Shown one piece after another: positions 43,401-56,129 of a DNA stretch of 64,000 nucleotides. The position numbers were made by a program, and so were the translations under genes. Under the pieces are notes generated by a model. That model saw only the letters and a list, made by a program, of their open reading frames with translations. It made no database searches and was not told the origin of the DNA. Every line of letters starts with the position of its first letter. Positions within the stretch are counted from its first letter, which is position 1. The stretch comes from Aralia elata (taxonomy: Eukaryota; Streptophyta; Magnoliopsida; Apiales; Araliaceae), in NCBI GenBank assembly GCA_034770075.1, contig JAVJAP010000351.1, positions 496,001 to 560,000 of the forward strand. Direction: 5' to 3'.

Positions 43401-46400
43401 TGTAATGTCCAGAAATTTCTAAACATTGTATTGAATTATTTTAATATATGAAATTCGTTTTATTTAATTTTATGAATTTAATTTGGATCCATGTAAGAAT
43501 TATTATTTAATTAAATAATTATATGGTCCAATAATTTTCTTGCATTAGAAAGGGCTCATTAATAGTTTGATTTAAATTAGTGGGCTAACCCTAAGAAATT
43601 AATTGCAAGAAAATTGGGAAGAAATTAATAAATAAATAATTTTATCACTATCGGATTAAAATAATTCAAATACAAAATTATGGTTAAAATAAATATTTTA
43701 AATAAATAATTAATTGGTTTAGTTATTTGATTTAGAATATTAGAAATGCAATGTGGTTAATTTAATTGGGTCATTTCTCTTATCGAACCCAAATTTTAAT
43801 TGAGCCCAATATCCTTTTTATTTTCTGTGGGCCGAACCAAGTGAGCTGGTCAAGTTAAATCATTTGGGCTGAGCCCATCACTTATTTCTTTTACCAGCCG
43901 GGTTATATCATTAGCAAACGGGTCGATCCAATTGATTTGGGGAAAGGTCCAGTCGGTTTAACCGATTGCAACTGGGTCGGTCAATTAATTTGGGGGAAAA
44001 AGGGGATCGCTGGGATTTATTTGGGACAACCAAGCCACAACTTCTCACCCTCAAGTCAGCTATAATCGAGCAACAGAGATAGGATTCGAAGCTCTCGATC
44101 AAGCGGACCTTCGATCGGACGAGACGGAAAGGAGGTGTCGTCAGGCGTGCGCCGGCGACAGCTCGAAGCGAGCTGACAGCACGATGAAGGACCGGCGACT
44201 ACAAGGGGTTGACCAGCGGCTAAATGGGTGTCATCACGTGTGACCGAGCAATAACCAATTGGACCGGAGGACTCGAGGTGACCGGCGATTGACGGATGGA
44301 AGCGCGCGGCTCGAGGCTTGCCGGCGATTTTCGCAGTCGGCTAGATGGGGTTGATTTAGACAGTCCACTCCCTCCTACCGCTGGATTTTGGTGGATTAAT
44401 TTAGGTAATACCCAATTAAGTGGGTAATCAATTTCCTATAAATTGAGCCCCAAAACCCTAAATTAAGCTGCTAGGATTTCTTTTGTTCTTTGCAATTCGA
44501 ATTAGAAGGAGAGCAGCCACCGAGAGAAGAAGAACAGTGGTTCAATCGAACCCAAGGTATATAATAGTCCAGTGTCTGTGATGATTTTTCTGTTTAGGAT
44601 GTTATGTAGATTTTCGTAATTCCTTTCATCTGTACTAGGATTGTGCTGTGTTAAGTCTAGTTGGGAATTCTGGAAATTGCAGAACCTTATGGTTTGGATA
44701 GCATAAACTCTGTTTTGGGGTATTTTGTTTCTTTGTATTGGATTAAATTGTGTATACATTGAAGTTGGTTTGTGAAAATTCCTTGTTGAATTATTGCTGG
44801 TATTGTGATTAGGAAGTATATTGGTTGATATACCCTGTGTTAGGGGATTGTGTTAAATCTTGTTTAGGTTGCACTGCACTGTGTTAATTTTGTGTTGAAC
44901 CCTTGCATATTAAAGAACCTTAAGGTTTTGGTTTTCTGGTGGTGTACTGAGTTTAGGCCAGTGTTAATGTCTTGAAAATGCTTGAATAAAAACTGTGTCT
45001 CATTTGGGGTATACAATGGACTGTTTATACAAAAAATCAAACCTTAGTTTCCTTTTGGGTATGATAATCAGTGTTTAGAAATTATTGTCTACTGTGTTGG
45101 GTAATAATGCTCTTGTTAACTGGTTATGATGACTAACAAAATAAAAATTAACAAATTAATTATTTATTATTTTTCAATAGGTAATAAATAAAGTTAGTAA
45201 ATATTTAATATTTAAATATAAATAAAGTTAATAATTTAATTATTTATTATCCTTAAATAATAAATAAAGCTAATAAATATCTGATTATTGATTAACTACT
45301 ATTAATTAATAACCAAGTATGGATAAAAATTAATAGATTAACTATTTTATTATTTATCCTTAGATAATAAACAAAGTTGATTATTGCTTAATTACTATTA
45401 AATAATAATCGAGTAGGAATTAAGTTAATAATTTAATTATTTGTCAGTAAGTGATAAATAAAGACAACAAATATTTAATTATTACTAATATTAAATAATT
45501 ATTAAATATGAATAAGTTAATAAAATAATTGTTTATTATTGAGTAATGAATAAACCTAATTAATTATTACTTACTATTAGAAAATAACTAAAGGTAACTC
45601 TTACTCACTAATTAATTATTTATTATTTAATTAACTTTAAATAATAAATAAATCTAATTAGTTATTATTTATTAAATAATAACTAAAGATGAGTATTATT
45701 CACTAATTAATTAATTATTATTTGATTAACATTAAATAATAAATAAACCTAATTAGTTATTATTAAATAATAACTAAAGGTGATTCATACTTGTTAATTA
45801 TCTATAGCCTTAAATAATAAATAAATCTAATTAGTTTATTATTTATTATTAAATAATAACTAAAGATAATTCATAGTTACTAATTAATTATTTATTTCTT
45901 TTGATTAACTTTAAATAATGAAACAAACCTAATTAATCTTAAATAATAAATTAAAGACAATTAAAATTTATAATTCGATTATTATTTAATTAATAATTGA
46001 ATAATAAGTGAATATAATTAGTTATTAATTACTATTATTAATAACTAAATTAACGAATTACTATTGAATGAAGATAGAGTTAATAAAAATAGAGAGAGTT
46101 CAAATAGCTCATTAATTAAACAATTATAATTAATTGTTTTAAGGGTTTAATAAATGAATGTTAATTAAGAAAAAGTAGTGTTTAATTAATTAAACAATTA
46201 TAATTAATTGTTTAAGGGTCTAATAAGTGTTCATTACTTAAGGGATACATGGTTGATTAATTAAACCATCAACCTTAGAGATCAATTAAGTGTCCTATAG
46301 GATATGCAATAGTTTATTAATCTATGTGTGATATGTGAACTGCTTAATTGTTAAATAAATAGCATAAGTAAGCGTATCGGCGTACACCTACGCAGTACTA

Positions 46401-47454
46401 ATTAATAGAACCAACAGTCTCAATGTTAGGTTTTCAAGGCCAAATAATTAAAGCTAGAGTTATTTGTAGCTGAGCAGACAGGCAAGTTCCTAACCCTAAA
46501 CTTCTTACATTATTGCAAGTTCCCTAACTCAAACTCGAGTTATTATTTTCAAAGCATGTTAGTGAATAATTATTGTCGATTATTCACATCTATACTATTT
46601 ATTGAGATTCGCACATTGTGCAATTGAATTCCTATCCTATTATGATTGAACTGTAAATTTAATTAAAGTTCTTTCAAGTATGAATTGTTTATGAGATCGA
46701 TCTATGCTATTTGTATCAGCTAGATCCAGCATGTCTAAATTGGTTAAGACAATGGTATTTTAAAAGCTGTTCTTATTAAATTGTTGTGGTAAGAACTCTT
46801 GGCTGAGAAAAGGATAAACTTGTTTAAGGCATGATATCAATGCTGGTTATTAAGTGTTTATGCATAAATCACGGGGTATGAGAGGCTGATCCCCTCGATT
46901 ACCAAAACTTTTTAAGAGGTCCAGCTTACATGCTGAGAACCTTGGAAAACGTCCTTGGTTATTTCAAACCACTCAGTAATTGTCATTCAATTATTCGGAT
47001 ATTCAACTGTTGTTTACTAATTCATGTTCCTTCACACCCTTATACTGTTGTTGAACATTGAAAGCAAATTTCCTTCTATCATGATATATCTCTTGTGTAT
47101 ATACTTGCTAAGCAAATTAGTTGCTTACCCTTGCTATATCATGATCTTTATTTCAGCTAAGGCAGAAACGTCTAGAGGAGACAAAGGAAAGGGGAAGGTG
47201 CAGGAATAGATGCCCGATAGTGCCTATGTACTAGTTATTATTGAATGTTGTTTGATTAGGTGAACCTTTTATTGTATTAAGGGTACGTTTTATGTTAAGG
47301 TTAAAGAACCTTGGGACCGGAATTGTAAGACTTTAATTCTATTCGATAAACAATGTATGTTTATTATTCCGCGTTTAGTTAGAAAGTATGTTGTTATTGA
47401 GAAATCGTGAGCACCGAATTCGAGGTTAGGAAACCCGGATTTGGGGGTGTCACA
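43401..47454 (+). repeat. 3' LTR of the Tekay-like element, 4054 bp
   Basis: Matches 33698-37747 end to end with scattered single-base changes and small indels. Followed at once by the target duplication ACATA. Confidence 0.95.
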
Positions 47455-48220
47455 ACATACTTTGCCAGTTCATATTACAAAAAGTCATCAAGACTATAAC
47501 AAAAGGGACAAGCAATCAGGAAAGCATATAAACTAGTCTACGCATTTCTTCTTTCCTTTTTTTGGAGAGCCTTAACTCTCAGGTTTGTCTGCAAATAAGG
47601 TTTTATTCGCAAGAATGAGCATACAAAAGCTCAACAAGTCTAAACACATAGTATATAATTGAACTCACACCGATAAGGATTTAATGAATCATAGCTTTAA
47701 CAAAAGATATTACAATTGTTTTAACATAGTAAGACTGAGTGGTAATTAAACCAAGAATCGTTCGTCCGTCTTTCGACTTAGAACCATACCGTGGATATCA
47801 AGTATAGGATCAATCTAACGACATCCTATGTTATGCATAACATACCTACACTGACTAATCATGACAGGGTTTTAACAACATGTTCATCTCAGTTTACTTT
47901 GCATATAGAGGTCGCTCCAAGACAACTTGGTTTGACTAAAGAATTATAACAATTCAATACTTCACGAATAAACATTCATTTTGCAAGTTATGCCGAAACG
48001 AATAGCAATAACTCTCATATCAAAGATTTATAACACGTTGCACAAAGTGCATAAATCAAATAGAAAGCTTGTAAATGAAAGCTTAGGTAGAAGACTTGCC
48101 TCGTATATCTTTTACAGATAAATATAACGGTCTACACGTTCGTCGTAAATCCTACACGATTATAAGTTCATGTAGACCAATTAAGCATTTAACGATTAAA
48201 TCTTTTAAATTTTATTTCGG

Positions 48221-48605
48221 GTATTATAACTACTTATAATTAAGACTCTTTCTACTATACATCAAATAATTTTAGCATTATAACTGCATATAAAATGAAT
48301 ATTCATCAACTATATTTAAAATAAATTGAGCATTATAACTGCTTATAAAATGAATATTTGGCTATTATATTTGAGATAATTTCAGCATTATAACTGTTTA
48401 TAAAATGAATATTCGGCTATTATATTTGAGATAATTTCAACATTATAACTGCTTATAAAAGTATATTTTTAACTTTATAAGAGAAATAAATCGGACATTA
48501 TAACTGCTTGTAAATAAGACTTTTGTACTATATACATAAAATAATTTGAGCATTATAACTGCTTGTAAAAGTATATTTTTACTAATACATACATAAAAAT
48601 AAAAA
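48221..48605. repeat. 55-bp tandem array, seven units
   Basis: Units begin (C)ATTATAACTGCTTATAAAA at 48221, 48276, 48331, 48386, 48441, 48496 and 48551, an exact 55-bp spacing in spite of sequence drift inside the units. It lies within the old gypsy LTR. Confidence 0.9.
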
Positions 48606-48888
48606 TTATAACCACTAGAGTATACCTCTTATAGTTATTAACTTTACTTCCAATTGTGTAGCGCTTCGATACTTTGAAAGTAATTTTTATCTCACAATAT
48701 CTCAGAATATAAATATAGAGTGTTTTTGCTCTTGAACTGCTCTTGAAAATAGTAAGGAATGAATGAACTTAGCTTGCTATTTATAGGAAAAACATAGTTT
48801 CGCTAATTGCACGTTAGGGGCTCGGCTTATTACACTTTGGTACCTAGGTTAATTACACTTTAGTACCTAACAAATTCTTAGAATATTC

Positions 48889-49126
48889 TTCTAAGCTCCT
48901 CAATGAAAATATCTTCTAAGCTCGACAATGCAGCTTGCAATTGAACCTATCTTCTAAGCTCCTCAATGAAAATATCTTCCAAGCTCGACAATGCAGCTTG
49001 CAATTAAATCTATCTTCTAAGCTCCTTAATGAAAATATCTTTCAAGCTCGACAGTACAGCTTGCAATTGAACCTATCTTCTAAGCTCCTCAATGAAAATA
49101 TCTTCTAAGCTCAACAATGCAGCTTG
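48889..49126. repeat. 63-bp tandem array, four units
   Basis: Units begin TTCTAAGCTCCTCAATGAAA at 48889, 48952, 49015 and 49078, exactly 63 bp apart, each with a second half TCTAAGCTCGACAATGCAGC-like, so each unit is itself a diverged dimer. It lies within the old gypsy LTR. Confidence 0.9.
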
Positions 49127-49467
49127 TCACCGTAAGCACGACAAAACAACTTGTCAAAAATAATTTGTCGGAATGTTTCTTGGTGAAATCATGGAAAGCA
49201 CGACAAATCATTTTGTCAATGTAAGCACGACTAAGCAGCTTGACTAAAAAATTTTATTTGACCTAATTCATCGTTTACACTATATAATCACAAAACATCT
49301 TCTTCGAAATATCCTTTCGATCTTTATTAAGCACATATGTTACAAAATTCGAATCTCATTAGGGCTTAAGGTTTTAAACTTCTCGATACCTAGTTTTAGG
49401 TCACTAAATTAGCCTCTAACCATATACGATCGTATTTATAAGCCTCATAAATATTCGGGGTATTACA

Positions 49468-49729
49468 TTTACCCCTACTTATAAGAATTTCGTCCCCAAA
49501 ATTACATTACAAATTCAAGAAAATAAATGGGGATATTCTATTTTTATTTTGTCTTATAACTCCCATGTCGCTTCTTCTACGAAGTGATTCCTCTATATAA
49601 CCTTGACTGAAGATATGACTTTATTTCTTAAGACTTTTTCTTTTCTATCAATAATTTTGACAAGAATCTCTTCATAGCTTAAATCTGATTCGATTTGGAT
49701 TGGTTCATAACTGATGACATGTTTGTAGT
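49468..49729 (-). pseudogene. Pol C-terminus of the old minus-strand gypsy element
   Basis: Minus-strand reading shows HVISYEPIQIESDLSYEEIL, DRKEKVLRNK and NHFVEEATWEL pieces. They are parallel to the C-terminus of the Tekay-like element, with stops. It is interrupted at 49729 by a solo LTR and continues at 51586. Confidence 0.78.
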
Positions 49730-51580
49730 TGTTAGGTTTGTACATAGCGCGAACATGCAATCAAATTACATAAATAGTGCGGAAGCGCGATAAAACGGAT
49801 TTTAAAATTTTTCATACAAACCATCACTATGATCTTTCCTTGTATTCAATTATCAATTAACGAAAGAGATAGGGATTAAGAAATTATACCCTCGTAGAAC
49901 CGTGCTTCCTCGGGTACAAGTTCACCTCCAATTCCTTCGCATTCTCCTTGAATTTCACCGATGGGATTCCTTCCTTTGATCAACGTTAGCCATCCAAGTG
50001 TTTGGCCTCTAGAGGTGATCCACCAAAGAAGAATAGTTATTCAAGAAGATGGGTGTTGGCAAAACCCTAGTTTCTATCTCTATAGAAATTGCAAGTACTC
50101 TCTCTCTCCAATTCTCATGGAAGAGTGTGTAAATTGTCTAACAGTTTGACTGTCTGACTGTCTGACCCTAAATCATGATAAGACTCCTCTTATTTATAGA
50201 TAGAGGGAACCCTCCTAAACTATTTAGGATTAGGGTTTTTATTTTAATTAAACTCCTTTAATTAATTAAACTCCTTTAATTAATTAAACTCCTAATCCAA
50301 TTAGGAATTTATGATAGAGTACTTCTATTAATTAATTCCCAATCCCTATTAAGAATTAAATAATAGTAATAGTAATAATAATAATAAGACTCCTCTTATT
50401 AATTTATATTTAATATGTCTAAAATATTAAATAATAAATATTAAGCTATTTAATTTATTCTATCTCCATAGATTAAACTAAATACACTTAACTTATTATT
50501 ACAATTATGTCATTTACTTCTTAAACAAATATTTTTCTTTTGCGGTGTGACCCTTTAGGTTCTCCATATTAAACCGGTTGTGAATAAATCAATTAGAACA
50601 ATTCTAATCTTATTTAAATAAATAAATTAAACTATTTAATTTATTTAAATAAATAATATTTATTCTACAATAAGGGTAAGCCCCCTTAGCGATCAACGAC
50701 TTTCCAGATAATATAGATTTCAACATCAATCACAAAAAAACCTTTCAGTGAATAGTTACCGTACAATTCAATCCTTCTACCATACAATGTCCCAATTAAA
50801 TATAAGACATGGAATTACTGTCAAGTCTTATTTTATTTAGTTATATGTATTTCAATTCTCAAATGCACAACTCTGATTAATGCAAATTAGAAACTCCTTT
50901 CTAATTTCATTCTGCTTTGGCCAAAGACTTCTAAGTTGTCATTTATTGAATCACATAGGACATTCTCTCCTTTTACTAGAAGTGGTAGATTTTTTGTTGA
51001 TCATTCACCTATCTCCACGTAGAACTTATTATACCCAATCATACCCTTTGATATACCCTAAAGGTCTTAAGGGACATGTCAAAGTATAACTCATCATACA
51101 CAAGATACTATGATGATCTCAAGTCCAAGGATCACTTGTACTATTATCACTAGAGAAATTCCTATTGACAGTCGAGTAAAACTCCATTAGGTATTCCTTA
51201 GCGAGCCACGTTCAGTGAACTTATTATCTAATAAGCACCTGCATACTTGCTTTAGTGTCTCCACACAAATGATTATGAGATCAATTATCCTCTTCATAAG
51301 AGCAAGCAACGTATGTACTAATCTATCCGGATTCACTAATCCCCTTTTTAGTAATCCAACAATTAGGAACGATTTTAGTTTATGAGCTATCTTGAATTTA
51401 GATCTCATTAGCATGATCACCATCATGATTCTAAAAGCATTGCTCAAAACTATGGGTTTATCACATTTAATATAACAGCACCATGTAGATAAAGTAAAAT
51501 GCCTTTAATAGACGAATAAGATTACAAAGTATATGCTACATCATATCAAATATGATTGGCTTGTGTGTATACTACTTTCA
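49730..51580 (-). mobile_element. Solo LTR (family F) in the old gypsy pol
   Basis: An 1851-bp element, on the minus strand TGAAAGTAGTATACAC to GTACAAACCTAACA, flanked by the 5-bp duplication GTAGT (49725-49729 and 51581-51585). The pol reading resumes across it. No internal region is present, so an intact element was reduced by LTR recombination. Related copies in plus orientation lie at 54823-59170. A frame-like region near its right end is not coding. PBS-linked copy at 59170 confirms it is an LTR. Confidence 0.85.
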
Positions 51581-51585
51581 GTAGT

Positions 51586-51709
51586 CCGATTTATAGGGAC
51601 ACAATATTGAAACATGAAATACATTATGTATATATTCCAGTTCTGGAGGTAAGGCTACTTCATAAGCTACCTCACCTATTCTTCTTAGGATCTCAAATGG
51701 TCTTATAAA
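51586..51709 (-). pseudogene. Pol fragment of the old gypsy element
   Basis: Minus-strand reading FIRPFEILRRIGEVAYEVALPPELEYIHNVF, the GPY/F-like part. It continues to 49729 on one side and to 53593 on the other. Confidence 0.82.
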
Positions 51710-51724
51710 CCTTGGACTTAATTT

Positions 51725-53577
51725 CTTTTTTTCTTTTACTTTTTTGCTAAATTGTTTGTGTATTAAAAAGCAAAAAACTATAGATATTACAATGAATATC
51801 ATAACATAGTCCTCTTCTCCCGAGAGTCCTAAAACACCTAGATAAACTAGGAAACCCAATGCCTAACCTAATTTATAATATTCCTCACAACCCGAGGCAA
51901 GGCAAAGGAAATAACAAAGAAAAATTGCTACAACAAAGCTGTAACAAAAATTTCCATCGGCAGCCCCACCCATCTGCACATAACCCACAATTAATGTGGG
52001 TCAATCCAACAAACAGCCCATGTGGGGCACACCCGAATCAGCTAACAATTGAGCATACACCCAAGCACGTGCAGCCCATGAAGCTCCATATTAGCACATC
52101 CAATTTTGAATTCAAATCAATCAGAAGAAGACCTTGGATGTTCATCTGTACAACCCACGTGGGGTAAACCAAAGCTAGCAGGAGAATCAAAATACACCCA
52201 CGTGGGACCAGCAGTCATCAGCACAAAATGAAATCAGTGGGACCTACTATTCAGCCCAAAGAACATCACACTACCCCAGGAATAGTGAACTTCCCCCAGC
52301 GACTTTCCATTGACAATCCGGTAACCAACAACTGACTCCCAAGCAAGGAACAGTAAGACACCGGAAAAACATCAATCTTTTTGGGAAAGCCAACGGTTCC
52401 ATCCAACACAATCAATCCAAGCCAAGGAAATAAAATGAATTAACGGGCAAAAATTGAAAGAAATCAAAGGACAAACAAATGATACCCCAATCGGTACCAT
52501 CAAACCCATAATCCGACTGGAGTCCGGCGGTTGGTCGACAACTGATGAGCCAGAAGATCCAAGACACCCATCAACATCACCACGCCCAACTGAAACCAGA
52601 ATCCGAACACCAAATCAAAATCTTAAACATCCAGATCTGAGAGTAAAAATGATAAGCAATAAAAAGGGGAACTCTAGATCGGAAACCACCGGATACATAA
52701 CCCACCGGCGAAACAGAGCAAATCTGATTGAAAAGCATCAACATAACTGCTAAAACACCAAACTAGCTCCACAAAATGAATTCAATAACCAACGAGTGGG
52801 AATCATCTTGGGTAATCATCAAACCACCAAATAACTACATGGAGAAACAAAAAAGGATAACCGGCCAAAATCAGATGGACAAGAGCTGCACCTACCCAGA
52901 TCCAAAAATCTTCAAACCAGATCCAAAAATGGGTGGGCCAATTTGAAGAAAAGAAAGAAGGGGGGACAACCACCAACCGAAAATCTGGCCAATCGGAGGT
53001 ACCAGTTCACACCAAAACAGACAAACTAATAACACCAATTACATCCAAAACTGAGTTTCATAAAAGATAAGCAAGAGAACAAGAAAAATCAGTTCGGAAC
53101 ACAAGACTCGACAAATCCAACTTATGCCGAGAACTGTAAAAATGCCCAAGCTGAGAACTGAAAAGGATGAAGCATTAGAACTGCAGAAATCAGTAGGGTA
53201 AGCCTCCAAAAACCCAAACAGCCACCACGAAGCCCATAACCATCCATCCACCGACCAGATCAGATCTACCGTCTTGAAGACCAAACCGAGCAAAAGCTCC
53301 TCTACTCCTAGAACAAAGAAATATCCCATAGCCTTTAAACGCCGGACTTTTATAAAAAGGCTAGTAAATTGATTTCGAGAAGATCCCGCTAAGAGTTGCC
53401 GGTTGGCTCATAGCAGAGGTCAAGCTAATGAAATGGAATGGAGAAGGAGAAAGTGGGTGGGCCGCAAGTCAAGGGGAGGGGAAATGGTATCCGGGTGGAG
53501 AAGGCAGAAGGAGGCGGAAGGGAGAGGGGGTTTCTAGAGAGAAGGTGGAGCTTCTCTCTACCCTACTTGGAACCCTG
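51725..53577 (-). mobile_element. LINE-like (non-LTR) insertion without reverse transcriptase
   Basis: Flanked by a perfect 15-bp duplication CCTTGGACTTAATTT (51710-51724 and 53578-53592) that splits the old gypsy pol. On the minus strand the right end would be 5' and the left end 3', finishing in an A-rich tail (complement of TTTCTTTTTTTC at 51724-51736). A TSD of this length plus an A-rich end suit target-primed reverse transcription. The interior has no RT or endonuclease motif. A 96-codon minus frame (53039-53329) has unusual aromatic and Leu-rich composition but no recognisable domain. It could be an internally deleted LINE or a copied cellular RNA. Confidence 0.6.
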
Positions 53578-53592
53578 CCTTGGACTTAATTT

Positions 53593-54822
53593 TTCCTTTT
53601 TCCCAAATCGAATCTTCCCCTTCCAGGGTGATACTTTCAAAAAGACATGACTCCCAACGACGAAATCTCTTTTCTGTCTGTGTAAATCAACATATCTCTT
53701 TTGTCGCTCTTGAGTAGCTCGTAACCGTAGTCGAATTGTCCTAACCACTTCAGCTGTTTGTTGAACCAACTCTGGCCCAAGCATTTGACGTTCCCCGACT
53801 TCGTCCCAACACATCAGTGTCCTGTATTTTCTCCTATATAATGCTTCATAAGGTGGTATTCCTATACTAGCGTGATAGCTATTGTTATATGCGAATTCCA
53901 CCAAAAGGTAAGTGGTTCTTCCCAACTCCCTTTAAAGTCCATTATGCATGCTCTCAGCATATCTTCCAATGTCTGGAATAGTCCTTTCGCTTTGGCCATC
54001 AGTTTGTGGATGGTAAGCCGTACTTAATCTTAACTTGTGTCCCGAGATGTTCTTGGAAAACTTTTCCAAAAGTTCGAAGTAAACCTTGGGTTCTTGATCA
54101 GATATGATTGAAATTGGAACCCCATGTCTAGATTATAATCTCCTTAATATATAGTTTGGGCTAATCTATCTAATGTGAACTCAACCTTGAATTGGTAGAA
54201 AGTGAGCAGACTTGGTTAGTCGAATCCACTATCACCCAAATTACATCGTGACTCTTTTTGTGTGGTTGGAAGTCCTACTACAAAAGCCATTGTAATATGC
54301 TCCCATTTCCACTCTGGAATTTCCAATGGTTGCAGCAACCCGCTTGGCCTTTGATGCTCTGCTTTAACTCGCTGACATGATAAACACCTACTAACAAACT
54401 CAGCCACCTCTCTCTTCATGTTTGGCCACCAGAAATGTTGACTTATGTCCTTTGTACATTTTGGTGCTGCTTGGGTGTACTGAAAACTTAGTACTATGTG
54501 CTTCTGACATGATTTTCCTCTTTGAGCTCTTGCACTGCAGGAAGCCATATTCTTGACTTGAATCTAATGATTCCCTCCTTATCTATCTTGAATCTGCCGT
54601 CTACAATCTCCCATTGACTTTTTCATCCTCTTATACTCTTCATCTTTTTTCTTGGATTTCCTTGATTTTTACCCAACAAATTTGAGTGATCCTCCATTAT
54701 AAATAATTTTCTCGATGCATTTGAAGGAACTCTCACCTCTATGTCGAGTCTAGTAAATTCCTTAATTAACTCATCTTGAGTTGTTAGTACCATCAACTTT
54801 CCCTTGATTCCTTTCTACTTAA
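53593..54822 (-). pseudogene. Integrase and RNase H-end remnants of the old gypsy element
   Basis: Minus-strand readings include LVEFAYNNSYHASIGIPPYEAL and DEVGERQMLGPELVQQ (53593-53925), and FWWPNMKREVAEFVSRCLSCQRVKAEHQ with WKWEHITMAFVVGLPTT (54216-54548), where the expected core Asp is Ala. Around 54660-54815 are remnants of the region after RNase H. All are broken by stops and shifts. The element is cut off at 54822 by the family F LTR. Confidence 0.82.
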
Positions 54823-55740
54823 TGAAAGTAGTATGCACACCACAAGCCAATCATATTTGATATGATGTAGCAATATACTTTGTAATCTTATTCGGTTATT
54901 AAAGGCATTTTATATTATCTACATGGTGCTGTTATATTAAATGTTGATAAACCCATAGTTTTTGAGTAATGCTTTTAGAATCATGATAGGGATCATGCTA
55001 ATGAGATCTAAATTCTAGATAGCTCACAAACTAAAATCGTTCCTAATCGTTGGATTACTAAAAAGGGGATTAGTGAATCCGGATAGATTAGTACATACGT
55101 TGCTTGCTCTTATGAAGAGGAATGATTGATCTCATAATCATTTTTGTGGAGACACTAAAGCAAGTATGTAGGTGCTTATTAGAGAATAAGTTCACTGAAC
55201 GTGGCTCGCTAAGGAATACCTAATGGAGTTTTACTCGCCTGTCAATAGGAATTCCTCTAGTGATAGTAGTACAAGTGATCCTTAGACTTGAGATCATCAT
55301 AGTATCTTGTGTGTGATCAGTTATACTTTGACATGTCCCTTAAGACCCTTAGGGTATATCAAACGGTATGATTGGGTATAATAAGTTGCACATGGATGAT
55401 AGGTGAATGGTCAACAAAGAATCTACCACTTCTAGTAAAAGGAGTGAATGTCCTATGTGATTCGATAAATGACGGACTCAGAAGTCTTTGGCCAAAGCAG
55501 AATGAAATTAGAAAGGAGTTTCTAATTTGCATTATCAGAGTTGTTCATTGGAGAATCGATAATACATATAATTAAATAAAATAAGAACTTGACAGTAATT
55601 CCATGTCTTATAATTTAATTGGGACATTGTATGGTAGAAGGGATTGAATTGTACGACAACTATGCACTGAAAGGTTCTTTTGTGATTGATGTTGATTGAA
55701 ATCTATATTATCTCGAAAGTCGTTGATCGCTAAGGGGGCT
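54823..55740 (+). repeat. Family F LTR, 5' half (plus strand)
   Basis: Begins TGAAAGTAGTATGCACACC. It matches the right (5') half of the solo LTR 49730-51580 in the opposite orientation, up to GCTAAGGGGGCTT, where the sequence switches to a Tekay-like LTR end. Confidence 0.78.
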
Positions 55741-56129
55741 TTATTGTTGAACTTTAAACTTTGCTGGGCAAACTCGTTGCTCATTCTTGCTATATCATGA
55801 CTTCATTGCAGTTAAACCCGAGACGTCAGGGAAGAACAAAGGAAAAGAAAAGATGAAATGATAGACTTCTCGTAGCAGACTTTAGATTCATGTGTTAGTT
55901 AATTATTGTTAATGTAATTTAAATCCTGATAGCTTATTTAGGGTATGGATTGTGTAAATGTTTAAGGTTAATCGTATTCTGGGACTAGTAACACCTTGTA
56001 ATGAACAACGTATGTTTATTTTATTCCGCACTTTTAGGATATCATATGTTGTTAGAGGTGAATGTTTGTATTGGATCGTGATGACCAGATCTCGGGTATT
56101 TGGGAGACCCGAATTTGGGGGGCGTCACA
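55741..56129 (+). repeat. Tekay-like LTR fragment (3' end, plus strand)
   Basis: Matches the last 390 bp of the 33698-37747 LTR at moderate identity, including TTGCTATATCATGA, an acceptor-like CATTGCAG, the KPETSGKNKGKEKMK reading with stop (55812-55861), AACAACGTATGTTTATT and the end GGGGGGCGTCACA. No internal sequence follows. Confidence 0.75.

Larger units (their letters stand above)
33698..47454 (+). mobile_element. Nearly intact Ty3/gypsy retrotransposon, Tekay/Del-like chromovirus
   Basis: A 13.76-kb element with LTRs 33698-37747 and 43401-47454, TSD ACATA (33693-33697 and 47455-47459), initiator-Met PBS TGGTATCAGAGCC (37751-37763) and polypurine tract (43388-43400). The internal part holds a leader reading frame, gag, protease, RT, RNase H, integrase and a chromodomain-like C-terminus, the Ty3/gypsy order. 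The very long LTRs and the chromodomain-like tail suggest the Tekay/Del lineage. The LTRs differ by only a few dozen small changes in about 4 kb. Gag-pol is broken at two points (near 39700 and 42755). It inserted in the old minus-strand gypsy LTR. Confidence 0.93.
47460..49467 (-). repeat. Old Ty3/gypsy LTR (minus strand), proximal piece
   Basis: On the minus strand it begins TGTAATACCCCGAATATT at 49467, preceded by the purine-rich tract (49468-49490), and runs left to 47460, where the Tekay-like element split it. With 33158-33697 the LTR is about 2.55 kb. It contains two tandem arrays (48221-48605 and 48889-49126). Confidence 0.72.

Noticed and set aside
44502..44759. Minus-strand 85-codon frame present in both Tekay LTRs (also 34801-35058)
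   Set aside because: It is present twice only because the LTRs are recent copies of each other. It is antisense to the element and has no recognisable domain.
53438..53650. Plus-strand 70-codon frame rich in Gly, Arg and Glu
   Set aside because: It crosses the edge of the LINE-like insertion and the 15-bp target duplication, so it cannot be an ancestral gene.
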